Assembly: GCF_018617855.1 (NCBI RefSeq)
Contig: NZ_JACSKY010000002.1
Location: 62,001-126,000, forward strand
DNA from: Exiguobacterium qingdaonense
Lineage (GTDB): Bacteria > Bacillota > Bacilli > Exiguobacteriales > Exiguobacteriaceae
DNA: 64,000 nucleotides
Direction of reading: 5' to 3'
Position numbers and translations under genes: made by a program. Of this stretch, positions 54,526 to 62,098 are shown piece by piece. Each line of letters starts with the position of its first letter. The stretch's first letter is position 1. Below the pieces are notes generated by a model. That model was not told the DNA's origin. It did no database searches and saw only the letters and a list, made by a program, of their open reading frames with translations.

Positions 54526-54552
54526 CGAACGCATGTACCCGTATGGTATGAT
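54524..54552 (+). promoter_or_regulatory. polA promoter with LexA-box-like operator
   Basis: TTCGAA (54524-54529) and TATGAT (54547-54552) are 17 bp apart. CGAACGCATGTACC (54526-54539) lies across the -35 and spacer and fits the Bacillus LexA (DinR) consensus CGAACRNRYGTTYC at 13 of 14 positions, an ideal place for SOS repression. Confidence 0.5.
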
Positions 54553-54581
54553 GAATGAAGAGAAGAATGGAGGTCGATTGA

Positions 54582-57176
54582 ATGAATAAACTACTAGTGC
54601 TGGATGGGAATTCCTTAACATATCGTGCGTTTTTTGCACTGCCTCCGATGTCGGACGCATCAGGTCGGAACACGAATGCGGTATATGGGTTTACGATGAT
54701 GTTACTAAAACTGATGGAAGATGAGCGACCGACTCATTTCGCCGTGGCGTTCGATGCGTCAAAGAAAACGTTCCGTCACGATACGTTCGCTGAATATAAG
54801 GGTGGGCGACAAAAGACGCCAGGCGAACTACGAGAGCAATTCCCTCTCGTGCGAGACGTTTGTCGGGCATTCGGTATCTCGGTATTAGAGCTCGACCAAT
54901 ACGAAGCGGATGATATCATCGGGACGCTCTCGAAAAATCCGACATTTGACGAAGTGACAATTGTGACAGGGGACAAGGACTTGCTTCAACTGATCAATGA
55001 ACGCGTGACCGTCTATTTGACGAAGCGAGGGATCACGGACGTCGAAAAAATGAACGAGAACGCGTTCAATGAACGTTACGAAGGGCTAAAACCGATTCAA
55101 ATGATTGATTTAAAAGGATTGATGGGTGATAAATCCGATAATATCCCTGGTATTCCAGGGGTCGGAGAGAAGACGGCGCTGAAGCTCATCGGAACGTATG
55201 GAACGGTCGAATCGCTTTATGAACATACGGATGAGTTAAAAGGGAAGCAAAAAGAGAAAGTGGAGTCGAATGAGCGAGAGGCAAAAATGTCGAAACAGTT
55301 GGCGACGATTTATACGGACGTGCCGATCGATGTGACGATTGAGGATCTTGTCTTTAAACCGTATGACGCATCGATTGTAAAGCCCCTTTTCATGGAGCTA
55401 CAGTTCAAGTCACTCATTGGAAAGCTAACGGATAGCCATTCCGAAGAACCAGTCGAAAAAGTGGTGCGTCCAACGATTGACTTGGCCGACCAAGATTTAA
55501 CTCGTGCGGTCTTATTACTTGAACAGTTACATGATGATTATTTTGAAGAGGACTTGGTCGGAGTGGCGATTGCGTCGGACCGCGGCGTGACGATCGGCGA
55601 TTTGACGCTTCTTGAAGAGGAACAGGTAAAATCATGGATCGAAGATGAAGCGAAGACGACGATTTGTCTCGATGCGAAGCAGACAATCATTCAGTTGAAA
55701 CGTCACCAATTGACTCTTCGGGGATATGAAGACTTGCTCGTCGCCGGCTATTTATTGAACCTATCCGGTGGAACGTCACTCAGCTCGATTGCCGCACACT
55801 TTACGTATCAACTCGAGGAAGATGAAGCAGTTTATGGTAAAGGCGCGAAGACCAAAGTGCCAGAAGATGAAGTGTTCCATGCACATCTCGCAGAAAAAGC
55901 ACACGCCATCTACTCATTATTTGAACGCGTCGTTTCAGAGCTGAAAGAGAACGAGCAGACGGAACTCTATGAGGCGCTCGAAAAGCCGCTCATCTCCGTG
56001 TTAGCCGAGATGGAGTGGGCCGGCATTCATGTGAATGTGGAGACGCTCCAACATATGGAGACGGACCTTCGCGAACGTCTGAGCGCGCTCGAGGTGACGA
56101 TTCATGAAATGGCCGGTGAACCGTTCAATATCAACTCACCGAAACAGCTAGGTGTCGTCTTGTTCGAAAAATTAGCGCTTCCCCCTGTGAAAAAGACGAA
56201 GACCGGATACTCGACCGCTGCGGATGTCCTTGAGAAGTTGGCACCACTTCATCCGATCATCGAGAAAATCATGCATTATCGTGAACTCGGAAAACTCCAG
56301 TCTACGTATGTCGAAGGTTTGCAGAAAGTCGTGAAGGACGACGGGAAGATTCATACGCGTTATACACAGACGCTGACTCAAACGGGACGGCTTTCGTCGG
56401 TCAACCCGAATCTTCAAAATATCCCGATTCGATTGGAAGAGGGTCGTCGCATCCGTAAAGCGTTCACCGCTAGTGAGCCGGGGTGGGTCCTGTATGCGGT
56501 CGATTACTCTCAAATCGAACTGCGCATCATGGCACACATGTCACAAGATGAGAAGATGATGGCAGCCTTTCTCCATGATGAGGACATTCACACGTCGACG
56601 GCGGCAAACGTATTTAAGGTATCAACAGAAGAGGTCACGTCACTTATGCGTCGTCAAGCGAAAGCAGTCAACTTCGGCATCATCTATGGCATCAGTGACT
56701 ATGGACTCTCTCAAAACTTAGGTATTACACGAAAAGAGGCCCAAGCGTTTATCGATACGTATTTTGAACAATTCCCTGGGGTGAAGACGTTCATGGATGC
56801 TGCGATTGAGCGGGCACGTGAACACGGGTTCGTCGAAACGATGTTGAAACGACGCCGGAACATCCCGGACATCCATTCACGTAACTTCAACTTGCGTGGA
56901 TTCGCCGAACGTACTGCCATCAACACGCCGATTCAAGGAACGGCAGCAGATATTATTAAAAAAGCGATGATTGATGTCGATCATGCGCTAAGCACGTCGA
57001 ATCTTCAATCAAAGCTCTTGTTACAAGTGCATGATGAATTGATCTTCGAAGGTCCGTCCGAGGAGATGGAAGCGTTAGAAGCATTAGTGACCGAAGCGAT
57101 GGAACACACCGTCAGACTCGATGTCCCGTTACGTGCAGACGGAGCGGTTGGGTCGACGTGGTTCGACACGAAATAA
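54582..57176 (+). CDS. polA: DNA polymerase I
   Basis: Fills gaps and removes primers in repair and lagging-strand synthesis. The 864 residues have an N-terminal 5'-3' exonuclease (about 1-290, with YEADDIIGTL and VTGDKDLLQL), a middle 3'-5' exonuclease-like domain (about 300-470) without visible DxE catalytic residues, as in other Bacilli, and a polymerase domain (about 480-864) with DYSQIELRIMAHMS near 645, the O-helix RRQAKAVNFGIIYG near 690, and the catalytic QVHDELIFE near 810. GGAGGTCGATTG precedes the ATG. mutM follows 21 bp on. Confidence 0.97.
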   Translation: MNKLLVLDGNSLTYRAFFALPPMSDASGRNTNAVYGFTMMLLKLMEDERPTHFAVAFDASKKTFRHDTFAEYKGGRQKTPGELREQFPLVRDVCRAFGISVLELDQYEADDIIGTLSKNPTFDEVTIVTGDKDLLQLINERVTVYLTKRGITDVEKMNENAFNERYEGLKPIQMIDLKGLMGDKSDNIPGIPGVGEKTALKLIGTYGTVESLYEHTDELKGKQKEKVESNEREAKMSKQLATIYTDVPIDVTIEDLVFKPYDASIVKPLFMELQFKSLIGKLTDSHSEEPVEKVVRPTIDLADQDLTRAVLLLEQLHDDYFEEDLVGVAIASDRGVTIGDLTLLEEEQVKSWIEDEAKTTICLDAKQTIIQLKRHQLTLRGYEDLLVAGYLLNLSGGTSLSSIAAHFTYQLEEDEAVYGKGAKTKVPEDEVFHAHLAEKAHAIYSLFERVVSELKENEQTELYEALEKPLISVLAEMEWAGIHVNVETLQHMETDLRERLSALEVTIHEMAGEPFNINSPKQLGVVLFEKLALPPVKKTKTGYSTAADVLEKLAPLHPIIEKIMHYRELGKLQSTYVEGLQKVVKDDGKIHTRYTQTLTQTGRLSSVNPNLQNIPIRLEEGRRIRKAFTASEPGWVLYAVDYSQIELRIMAHMSQDEKMMAAFLHDEDIHTSTAANVFKVSTEEVTSLMRRQAKAVNFGIIYGISDYGLSQNLGITRKEAQAFIDTYFEQFPGVKTFMDAAIERAREHGFVETMLKRRRNIPDIHSRNFNLRGFAERTAINTPIQGTAADIIKKAMIDVDHALSTSNLQSKLLLQVHDELIFEGPSEEMEALEALVTEAMEHTVRLDVPLRADGAVGSTWFDTK

Positions 57177-57197
57177 ACGGATAGAAAGGAAATCAGT

Positions 57198-58025
57198 ATG
57201 CCAGAACTACCAGAAGTCGAAACGGTCTGTCGCAGGTTGCGACCGATCGTTTCAGGAAAGACGATTCAATCTGTCGATGTACTCGACCCAAAAATTATCC
57301 GCGGACTCGATCCTGAAGAATGGGCTCACCATTTAATCGGGGAAACCATTACGGATGTGGAACGTCGGGGGAAATTCATCTTATTCAAATTGACGAACGG
57401 TTATCTCGTCTCCCATCTTCGGATGGAAGGAAAGTTTTTCCCATATGAGACCGTTACCGAACCAGTTAAACATACACATGTCGTGCTCACGTTTACGGAC
57501 GAATCGACGCTCCATTACAATGATGTCCGTAAATTCGGGACGATGGAGTTGCGGACGAATGAGACGGTTCACACGACTCCGCCTCTCTCGTTACTTGCGT
57601 ACGAACCGTTTGATGAGCGTGTGACAACGGCGTCGCTACATCGACGTTTGGAGCGGATGAAGACGCGTGCCATTAAGACGGCTCTCCTCGATCAGTCCAT
57701 ATTCGTTGGACTCGGAAACATTTATGTCGATGAAACGCTGTTTCGTGCGAGTGTCCATCCGACTCGACCGGCCGCAAGTTTGTCGCGCGAAGAAGTCGAC
57801 CGTGTGCGAACTGAAGCCGTTACCGTCTTGAATGAGGCTATTGAGCGTGGAGGTAGTACGATTCGAAGTTATGCCAATCCAGATGGCGCCTCAGGTACGT
57901 TTCAAGAGAGGCTCTACGTATATGGTCAGACAGGAGAGCCGTGTCGCCGATGCGGACATGAAATCGAAAAGATGAAACTGGGCGGACGTGGCACACATTA
58001 TTGTCCGCACTGTCAACAACGGTAA
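57198..58025 (+). CDS. mutM: Formamidopyrimidine-DNA glycosylase
   Basis: Base-excision repair enzyme that removes 8-oxoguanine and formamidopyrimidines and cuts the abasic strand. The 275 residues begin with the catalytic PELPEVETV (Pro2 is the nucleophile after Met removal), have Lys in HLRMEGKF near 68, a helix-two-turn-helix with GLGNIYVDE near 172, and a C-terminal zinc finger (Cys-x2-Cys ... Cys-x2-Cys, CRRCGHE and YCPHCQQ). AGAAAGGAAA precedes the ATG. Between polA and coaE in a repair-linked operon. Confidence 0.97.
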   Translation: MPELPEVETVCRRLRPIVSGKTIQSVDVLDPKIIRGLDPEEWAHHLIGETITDVERRGKFILFKLTNGYLVSHLRMEGKFFPYETVTEPVKHTHVVLTFTDESTLHYNDVRKFGTMELRTNETVHTTPPLSLLAYEPFDERVTTASLHRRLERMKTRAIKTALLDQSIFVGLGNIYVDETLFRASVHPTRPAASLSREEVDRVRTEAVTVLNEAIERGGSTIRSYANPDGASGTFQERLYVYGQTGEPCRRCGHEIEKMKLGGRGTHYCPHCQQR

Positions 58026-58038
58026 GGGGTGGACGAGT

Positions 58039-58644
58039 ATGTTGAAAATTGGATTGACGGGTGGAATCGCTACCGGGAAGTCCACGGTGTCACGACTGTT
58101 CCGAGAGAGGGGGATTCCGATTATCGATGCCGACTCAATCGCAAGAATGGTCGTCGAGCCGGGCGGAAAGGCTATCGAAGGGGTCAAAGCAGCTTTTCCA
58201 AGTTGTTTTCATGGTGACGTATTGAACCGCCCCGCTCTTGGGCGCGAGATTTTTCATGACGAAGCAAAGCGTCAACAATTGAACGAGTTGATGCATCCGG
58301 CGATTCGTGAAGAGATGAAGGAACAAATGCAATCGTACGAGGCATCGGGAGAGTCTGTCGTCATGTTTGACATCCCTCTTTTGTTCGAAGGTACGATGCT
58401 CGACCTTGTCGATTATTCGATCGTCGTCTATTGTCGGGAAGAGATTCAGTTGATGCGTCTCATGGAACGAAACGGATTGACGAAAGAAGAGGCGCTTGCC
58501 CGGATTCACTCGCAAATCCCAATCGAAGATAAAAAGCATCAAGCTGATTTTCTCGTGAACAACAACGGGGCGTTAGGGGAGCTGCCACCGCAAATTGACC
58601 GTCTGATCGAACAGTTCAATAAATTAAAAAAAGAAGGCGAGTGA
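58039..58644 (+). CDS. coaE: Dephospho-CoA kinase
   Basis: Phosphorylates dephospho-CoA, the last step of coenzyme A synthesis. The 201 residues contain the P-loop LTGGIATGKSTV near residues 6-17, DADSIAR near 33, and the CoA-site stretch MFDIPLLFEG near 108. The longer frame to 57988 lies inside mutM; AAGGGGTGG points to the ATG at 58039. Third gene of polA-mutM-coaE; ytaF, present here in Bacillus, is absent. Confidence 0.95.
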   Translation: MLKIGLTGGIATGKSTVSRLFRERGIPIIDADSIARMVVEPGGKAIEGVKAAFPSCFHGDVLNRPALGREIFHDEAKRQQLNELMHPAIREEMKEQMQSYEASGESVVMFDIPLLFEGTMLDLVDYSIVVYCREEIQLMRLMERNGLTKEEALARIHSQIPIEDKKHQADFLVNNNGALGELPPQIDRLIEQFNKLKKEGE

Positions 58645-58770
58645 GCCTCCAAAAAGACAGATGGCCTGCGTTGCGACCATTTGTGTGACTCGTCCCAAGG
58701 CGCCCCGATTTTGGAATTGGCTACGGAAATCATGGGCTCCGTAAGAACGAAATCAAAGATGTTGTTGTCA

Positions 58771-58806
58771 ATAAGCTGAAGGCGATCCGCCTTCAGCTTA
58801 TATTTA
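58771..58806. terminator. Terminator between coaE and the M50-like gene
   Basis: A 14-bp perfect stem (58771-58784 with 58788-58801) with a 3-nt loop. T-rich sequence on the right and A/T-rich sequence on the left suggest bidirectional action. Confidence 0.8.
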
Positions 58807-59286
58807 GTTTATCGGATCCGATTCAGGTGATCCTTTCTTCCACGTATCATAAATCGCTCGGCCGTCACTCGGGTGACCGCTTGAATAATAGATCGGGTAG
58901 AGTGAGAAAAAGATATAGTAAAACGAGAAGTAGGCAAATTGATAAGTGTACAGAGTCGGCTCGATTTCTTGTTGGAGGATAAACCAGTTTAATATGAGGA
59001 TACTCGCCATATTGAAAAGCGCTCCACCAGCGTATACGAAGGAGCGGGTCACTTTATTGCTCCACTTCAAATCTGAAAACTGACACCACGCATCATAAAA
59101 GTAGACACGGTTCACTTGTAACGGACCTAGCTTGAACAGTTTCTTCCCCGTTCCGATTTGCATGTCGAGTGTGCCACCGAACAATCGTGCGAAGAAATAG
59201 TGTCCTAACTCGTGAATCAATGTCACAATCGGTAAAATGATGAAAAATGATATGAAAAATTTGTCGATGTCGCCCCAATCAAACAT
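58804..59286 (-). CDS. Small M50-like membrane metalloprotease
   Basis: A 160-residue membrane protein with the zinc motif HELGH at residues 25-29 in its first membrane helix (IVTLIHELGHYFFARLFGG) and HPSDG near 138-142 that could supply the third zinc ligand, as Asp does in site-2 proteases. Two or three further hydrophobic helices follow (about 84-104, 115-135). It lacks PDZ or CBS domains. AAGGAGGGATCACG precedes the ATG at 59286; the frame to 59340 lacks a ribosome site. The substrate is unknown. Divergent from gapB. Confidence 0.78.
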   Translation of the reverse strand: MFDWGDIDKFFISFFIILPIVTLIHELGHYFFARLFGGTLDMQIGTGKKLFKLGPLQVNRVYFYDAWCQFSDLKWSNKVTRSFVYAGGALFNMASILILNWFILQQEIEPTLYTYQFAYFSFYYIFFSLYPIYYSSGHPSDGRAIYDTWKKGSPESDPIN

Positions 59287-59382
59287 CGTGATCCCTCCTT
59301 TATCCATTGCTACTCGAAAAGAAATTCCCCTCATGTTCAAAAAGTAAACGGTGAAAAATGAAGAAAATGTGACAATAAATAG

Positions 59383-59411
59383 TGAAAACGCTTACAAGTA
59401 TCCGTTATAAT
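59383..59411 (+). promoter_or_regulatory. gapB promoter with consensus cre site
   Basis: TGAAAACGCTTACA (59383-59396) fits the cre consensus at 14 of 14 positions and covers the expected -35 of the promoter whose -10 is TATAAT (59406-59411). CcpA binding should repress gapB on glucose. Confidence 0.7.
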
Positions 59412-59443
59412 GGAATCGTAATGTAGAAAAAGGGGGATTTATC

Positions 59444-60475
59444 ATGGGGACAAAAGTTGCGATTAATGGATTTGGTCGAATCGGAAGAATGGTATTTCGG
59501 AAACTGATGCTAGAAGGGCGTCAGGAAGTTGTCGCGATTAACGCAAGTTATCCAGCGGAGACGCTCGCTCACCTCATCAAGCATGATTCCATTCACGGTC
59601 CACTCGAATTGACAGTTCGTGCGCATGGGGATGCGCTCGAAGTCGATGGGAAACGAATCAAACTGATTTCGGAACGTGATCCGTCTCGATTACCATGGGC
59701 TGACCTAGGTATCGATATCGTGGTCGAGGCGACCGGGAAGTTCAATTCAGACATCGGAGCAAGACTTCATCTTGATGCAGGTGCGAAAAAAGTGATTTTG
59801 ACCGCACCTGGAAAAGGGGATTTACGCACGATCGTGATGGGGGTCAACGATCGAGACTACCGTCCTGAAGAGGATCATATCATTTCAAACGCATCGTGTA
59901 CGACGAACTGCCTCGGTCCGGTCGTGAAAGTACTACATTCCACTTTCGGAATCGAGACGGGACTCGTTACGACGGTGCACGCCTACACGAACGATCAAAA
60001 CAATATCGATAATCCACACAAAGATTTACGTCGGGCCCGTGCTTGCGGTAGTTCGATCATCCCGACATCGACCGGTGCGGCGAAAGCGATCGGGCTCGTC
60101 ATGCCAGAACTTGAAGGAAAACTGAACGGGATGGCACTACGTGTCCCGACACCGAACGTATCACTCGTCGACCTAGTCGTGGAACTTCATCGCGACGTCA
60201 CGGTCGATGAAGTCAATAAAGCATTTGAACGCGCATCATTCGGAGAGATGACCGGTATTTTAGGCGTATCTGATGAACCTCTCGTCTCCATTGATTTCAA
60301 TGGAGACGACCGTTCATCGATTATCGATTTAGATTCGACGATGGTGCTTGGTGGTAACCATATCAAAGTGCTCGCGTGGTATGACAATGAATGGGGTTAT
60401 TCATGTCGTGTCGTGGATTTGTTAGACATGGTCGCTAGTTATCTACAAATCGGACAACAAGAAACGCACGCCTGA
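59444..60475 (+). CDS. gapB: Glyceraldehyde-3-phosphate dehydrogenase, gluconeogenic (GapB type)
   Basis: GapB works in the gluconeogenic direction, reducing 1,3-bisphosphoglycerate with NADPH. The 343 residues show the Rossmann motif INGFGRIGRM near 7-16 and catalytic Cys152 in SNASCTTNCL. After the second strand the residues are INAS, without the Asp of NAD-specific enzymes, which supports NADP use. AAAGGGGG precedes the ATG. Its place before speD is the Bacillus gapB-speD arrangement. Confidence 0.95.
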   Translation: MGTKVAINGFGRIGRMVFRKLMLEGRQEVVAINASYPAETLAHLIKHDSIHGPLELTVRAHGDALEVDGKRIKLISERDPSRLPWADLGIDIVVEATGKFNSDIGARLHLDAGAKKVILTAPGKGDLRTIVMGVNDRDYRPEEDHIISNASCTTNCLGPVVKVLHSTFGIETGLVTTVHAYTNDQNNIDNPHKDLRRARACGSSIIPTSTGAAKAIGLVMPELEGKLNGMALRVPTPNVSLVDLVVELHRDVTVDEVNKAFERASFGEMTGILGVSDEPLVSIDFNGDDRSSIIDLDSTMVLGGNHIKVLAWYDNEWGYSCRVVDLLDMVASYLQIGQQETHA

Positions 60476-60486
60476 AAAATATTACG

Positions 60487-60512
60487 CTTAAAAAAATATT
60501 TTTTAAGATTTT
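60487..60512 (+). terminator. Weak AT-rich hairpin after gapB
   Basis: A 9-bp stem (60487-60495 with 60499-60507), mostly A-T, followed by TTTTT after one base pair step. It may end the gapB transcript, though inefficiently. Confidence 0.45.
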
Positions 60513-60524
60513 TAATCAAATGTC

Positions 60525-60553
60525 TTGTCACGATGTCCCAAACACGTTACACT
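60525..60553 (+). promoter_or_regulatory. speD promoter
   Basis: TTGTCA (60525-60530) and TACACT (60548-60553) with a 17-bp spacer. The transcript should start near 60560. Confidence 0.6.
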
Positions 60554-60559
60554 CAGTTT

Positions 60560-60707
60560 CGTGAACTTCAATTGGTCTGACAAACGCAACTTAAAGGGTT
60601 AGGACCTCTTAGGACTAACTTGCCCCCGTGGTTGTGGGCGATTCAGGCACAAAGTGAGTGATCATCAACTACTTTGAGACCATTGATGTAAAGGGGGATC
60701 CACTAAT
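60560..60707 (+). promoter_or_regulatory. Structured speD leader RNA, candidate translational riboswitch
   Basis: About 148 nt that fold by eye into a closed multi-helix junction. P1 pairs 60569-60578 with 60677-60685 (one bulge), P2 pairs GTTAG (60598-60602) with CTAAC (60615-60619), P3 pairs GCCC (60622-60625) with GGGC (60636-60639), and P4 pairs 60650-60659 with 60668-60676. CCCCC (60623-60627) could instead pair with the GGGGG ribosome site (60693-60697). No known aptamer motif was recognised; S-box core sequences are absent. Confidence 0.5.
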
Positions 60708-61100
60708 ATGGATACTATGGGACGTCACATTATTACAGAACTTTGGGAGTGTAATCCCGACAAATTAAATGATATCGACTTCATCGAACGCTTGTTCGTC
60801 GATGCTGCTCTTCGCTCTGGCGCTGAAGTCCGCGAAGTCGCATTCCACAAATTTGCACCACATGGTGTAAGTGGGGTCGTCATCATTTCAGAATCACACT
60901 TAACGATTCACAGCTTCCCAGAGCACGGCTATGCTTCAATCGACGTGTTCACTTGTGGAGATCGAATCGATCCAGCTACTGCATCACAGTATATCGCTGA
61001 AGGCTTGGATGCGAAAGTACGTGAAGATGTGAAACTTGAGCGTGGAATGGGACCGATTCGCGTTCCAAACGCACAGGTTGCACTGTCAAAATCAAACTGA
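60708..61100 (+). CDS. speD: S-adenosylmethionine decarboxylase proenzyme
   Basis: Decarboxylates S-adenosylmethionine to supply aminopropyl groups for spermidine. The 130 residues fit the small bacterial type. The proenzyme cleaves itself between Glu62 and Ser63 in [20 protein letters not shown], and Ser63 becomes the pyruvoyl cofactor. The catalytic Cys lies in DVFTCGD near 83. GGGGG lies 10 bp before the ATG at 60708. Expression is probably set by the structured leader. A terminator follows. Confidence 0.97.
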   Translation: MDTMGRHIITELWECNPDKLNDIDFIERLFVDAALRSGAEVREVAFHKFAPHGVSGVVIISESHLTIHSFPEHGYASIDVFTCGDRIDPATASQYIAEGLDAKVREDVKLERGMGPIRVPNAQVALSKSN

Positions 61101-61112
61101 AGCACCTATAGA

Positions 61113-61139
61113 GGCTGGCCGATTATCGGTCAGCCCTTT
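61113..61139 (+). terminator. Terminator after speD
   Basis: An 11-bp stem with one G-U pair (61113-61123 with 61125-61135 on a very tight loop) and CTTTT. Confidence 0.75.
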
Positions 61140-61206
61140 TAATTGTTTTGTTGTCGCCTTAATTTTGATATGCTTAACGTATATAACTCAGGTGTTGAGG
61201 TGAATT

Positions 61207-61578
61207 ATGGGACTGTTTGACAAGTTACAAACACATATCGAAACGAAAGATACACATAAAAATGAGTCGCTTCAGACTCGTTACTATTCAGCTTCTCCGA
61301 ACGCGATCTTAAAATGGTTAGAAAATCAGATTCAAGCGAATGGGCAGACGGTTCGACGGATTGATGCGAATCGAGGCGAGCTCTCCTTCATTGGAGATGG
61401 TTGGGATGGACTCATCACGATTGTGCAAGTAGATGGTGGTCGCACAGCGGTTGACTTCACGCTAAACCGTGAACAGCGAATCGGCACAGACCTTGCGCGA
61501 ATCGTCTCTCATTATTATGATGCGCTTACAAATCAATTCCCGCTCCGAGCCATCGGAACTAAATCAGTCGAACGATAA
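61207..61578 (+). CDS. Conserved hypothetical cytosolic protein
   Basis: A 123-residue soluble protein starting MGLFDKLQTHIETKDTH, with an alpha/beta pattern (ILKWLENQIQ helix, then strands ELSFIGD, LITIVQVD, TAVDFTLN). No catalytic motif is seen. Small proteins of this kind occur next to nrdR in other Bacilli, as far as I recall. GAGGTGAATT precedes the ATG. nrdR starts 12 bp after its stop, so they are likely cotranscribed. Confidence 0.78.
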   Translation: MGLFDKLQTHIETKDTHKNESLQTRYYSASPNAILKWLENQIQANGQTVRRIDANRGELSFIGDGWDGLITIVQVDGGRTAVDFTLNREQRIGTDLARIVSHYYDALTNQFPLRAIGTKSVER

Positions 61579-61590
61579 GGAGGTTTGAGC

Positions 61591-62058
61591 ATGCGTTGCC
61601 CTAAATGTGATCACAATGGAACGAGAGTGCTCGATTCTCGACCGGTGCAAGACCATTATTCGATTCGACGTCGTCGTGAATGTGAAAAATGTGGGTATCG
61701 GTTCACAACATTTGAAACAGTTGAACAGACACCACTCATCATCGTGAAGAAAGATGGGAACCGAGAGGAATTCAGTCGTGAAAAAGTGCTTCGCGGCATC
61801 ATTCGGGCGTGTGAAAAACGACCGGTCACCGTCGAACAGCTTGAAGGCGTTGTGACGAAAGTTGAACAACAACTTCGTGCTCTCGCCCAGTCGGAAATTC
61901 CGAGTGAACAAGTGGGTGAATTGGTGATGAATGAGCTAGCGCGTGTGGACGAAGTCGCCTATGTCCGATTCGCGTCAGTTTACCGTCAGTTCAAAGACAT
62001 CACGGTGTTCTTTAAAGAACTTGAAGATTTAATGAAGCAAGAAAATTCGACCAACTAA
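61591..62058 (+). CDS. nrdR: Transcriptional regulator NrdR
   Basis: A repressor of ribonucleotide reductase genes that senses ATP/dATP. The 155 residues have an N-terminal zinc ribbon (Cys3, Cys6 and CEKCGYRF near 31-38) and an ATP-cone domain (about 46-136, with [20 protein letters not shown]). AAGGAGG lies 7 bp before the ATG at 61591; the TTG two codons earlier is not needed. It precedes dnaB and dnaI, as in Bacillus. No nrd genes or NrdR boxes were found in the window. Confidence 0.97.
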   Translation: MRCPKCDHNGTRVLDSRPVQDHYSIRRRRECEKCGYRFTTFETVEQTPLIIVKKDGNREEFSREKVLRGIIRACEKRPVTVEQLEGVVTKVEQQLRALAQSEIPSEQVGELVMNELARVDEVAYVRFASVYRQFKDITVFFKELEDLMKQENSTN

Positions 62059-62084
62059 AGGGCGGCCTGCTGGTCGCCCTTTTT
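62057..62084 (+). terminator. Terminator after nrdR
   Basis: An 11-bp stem with one G-U pair (62057-62067 with 62072-62082) and a T run, overlapping the nrdR stop codon. Confidence 0.85.
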
Positions 62085-62098
62085 CAGGGGAGAGAACT

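Noticed and set aside
60571-60581. TGGTCTGAC in the speD leader resembling the GntR operator at 42173
   Set aside because: It lacks the second half-site and is accounted for as one strand of helix P1.
60560-60707. speD leader as a SAM-I (S-box) riboswitch
   Set aside because: It has a four-helix junction but not the conserved S-box core (GAGGGA and the CTTATC-type start).
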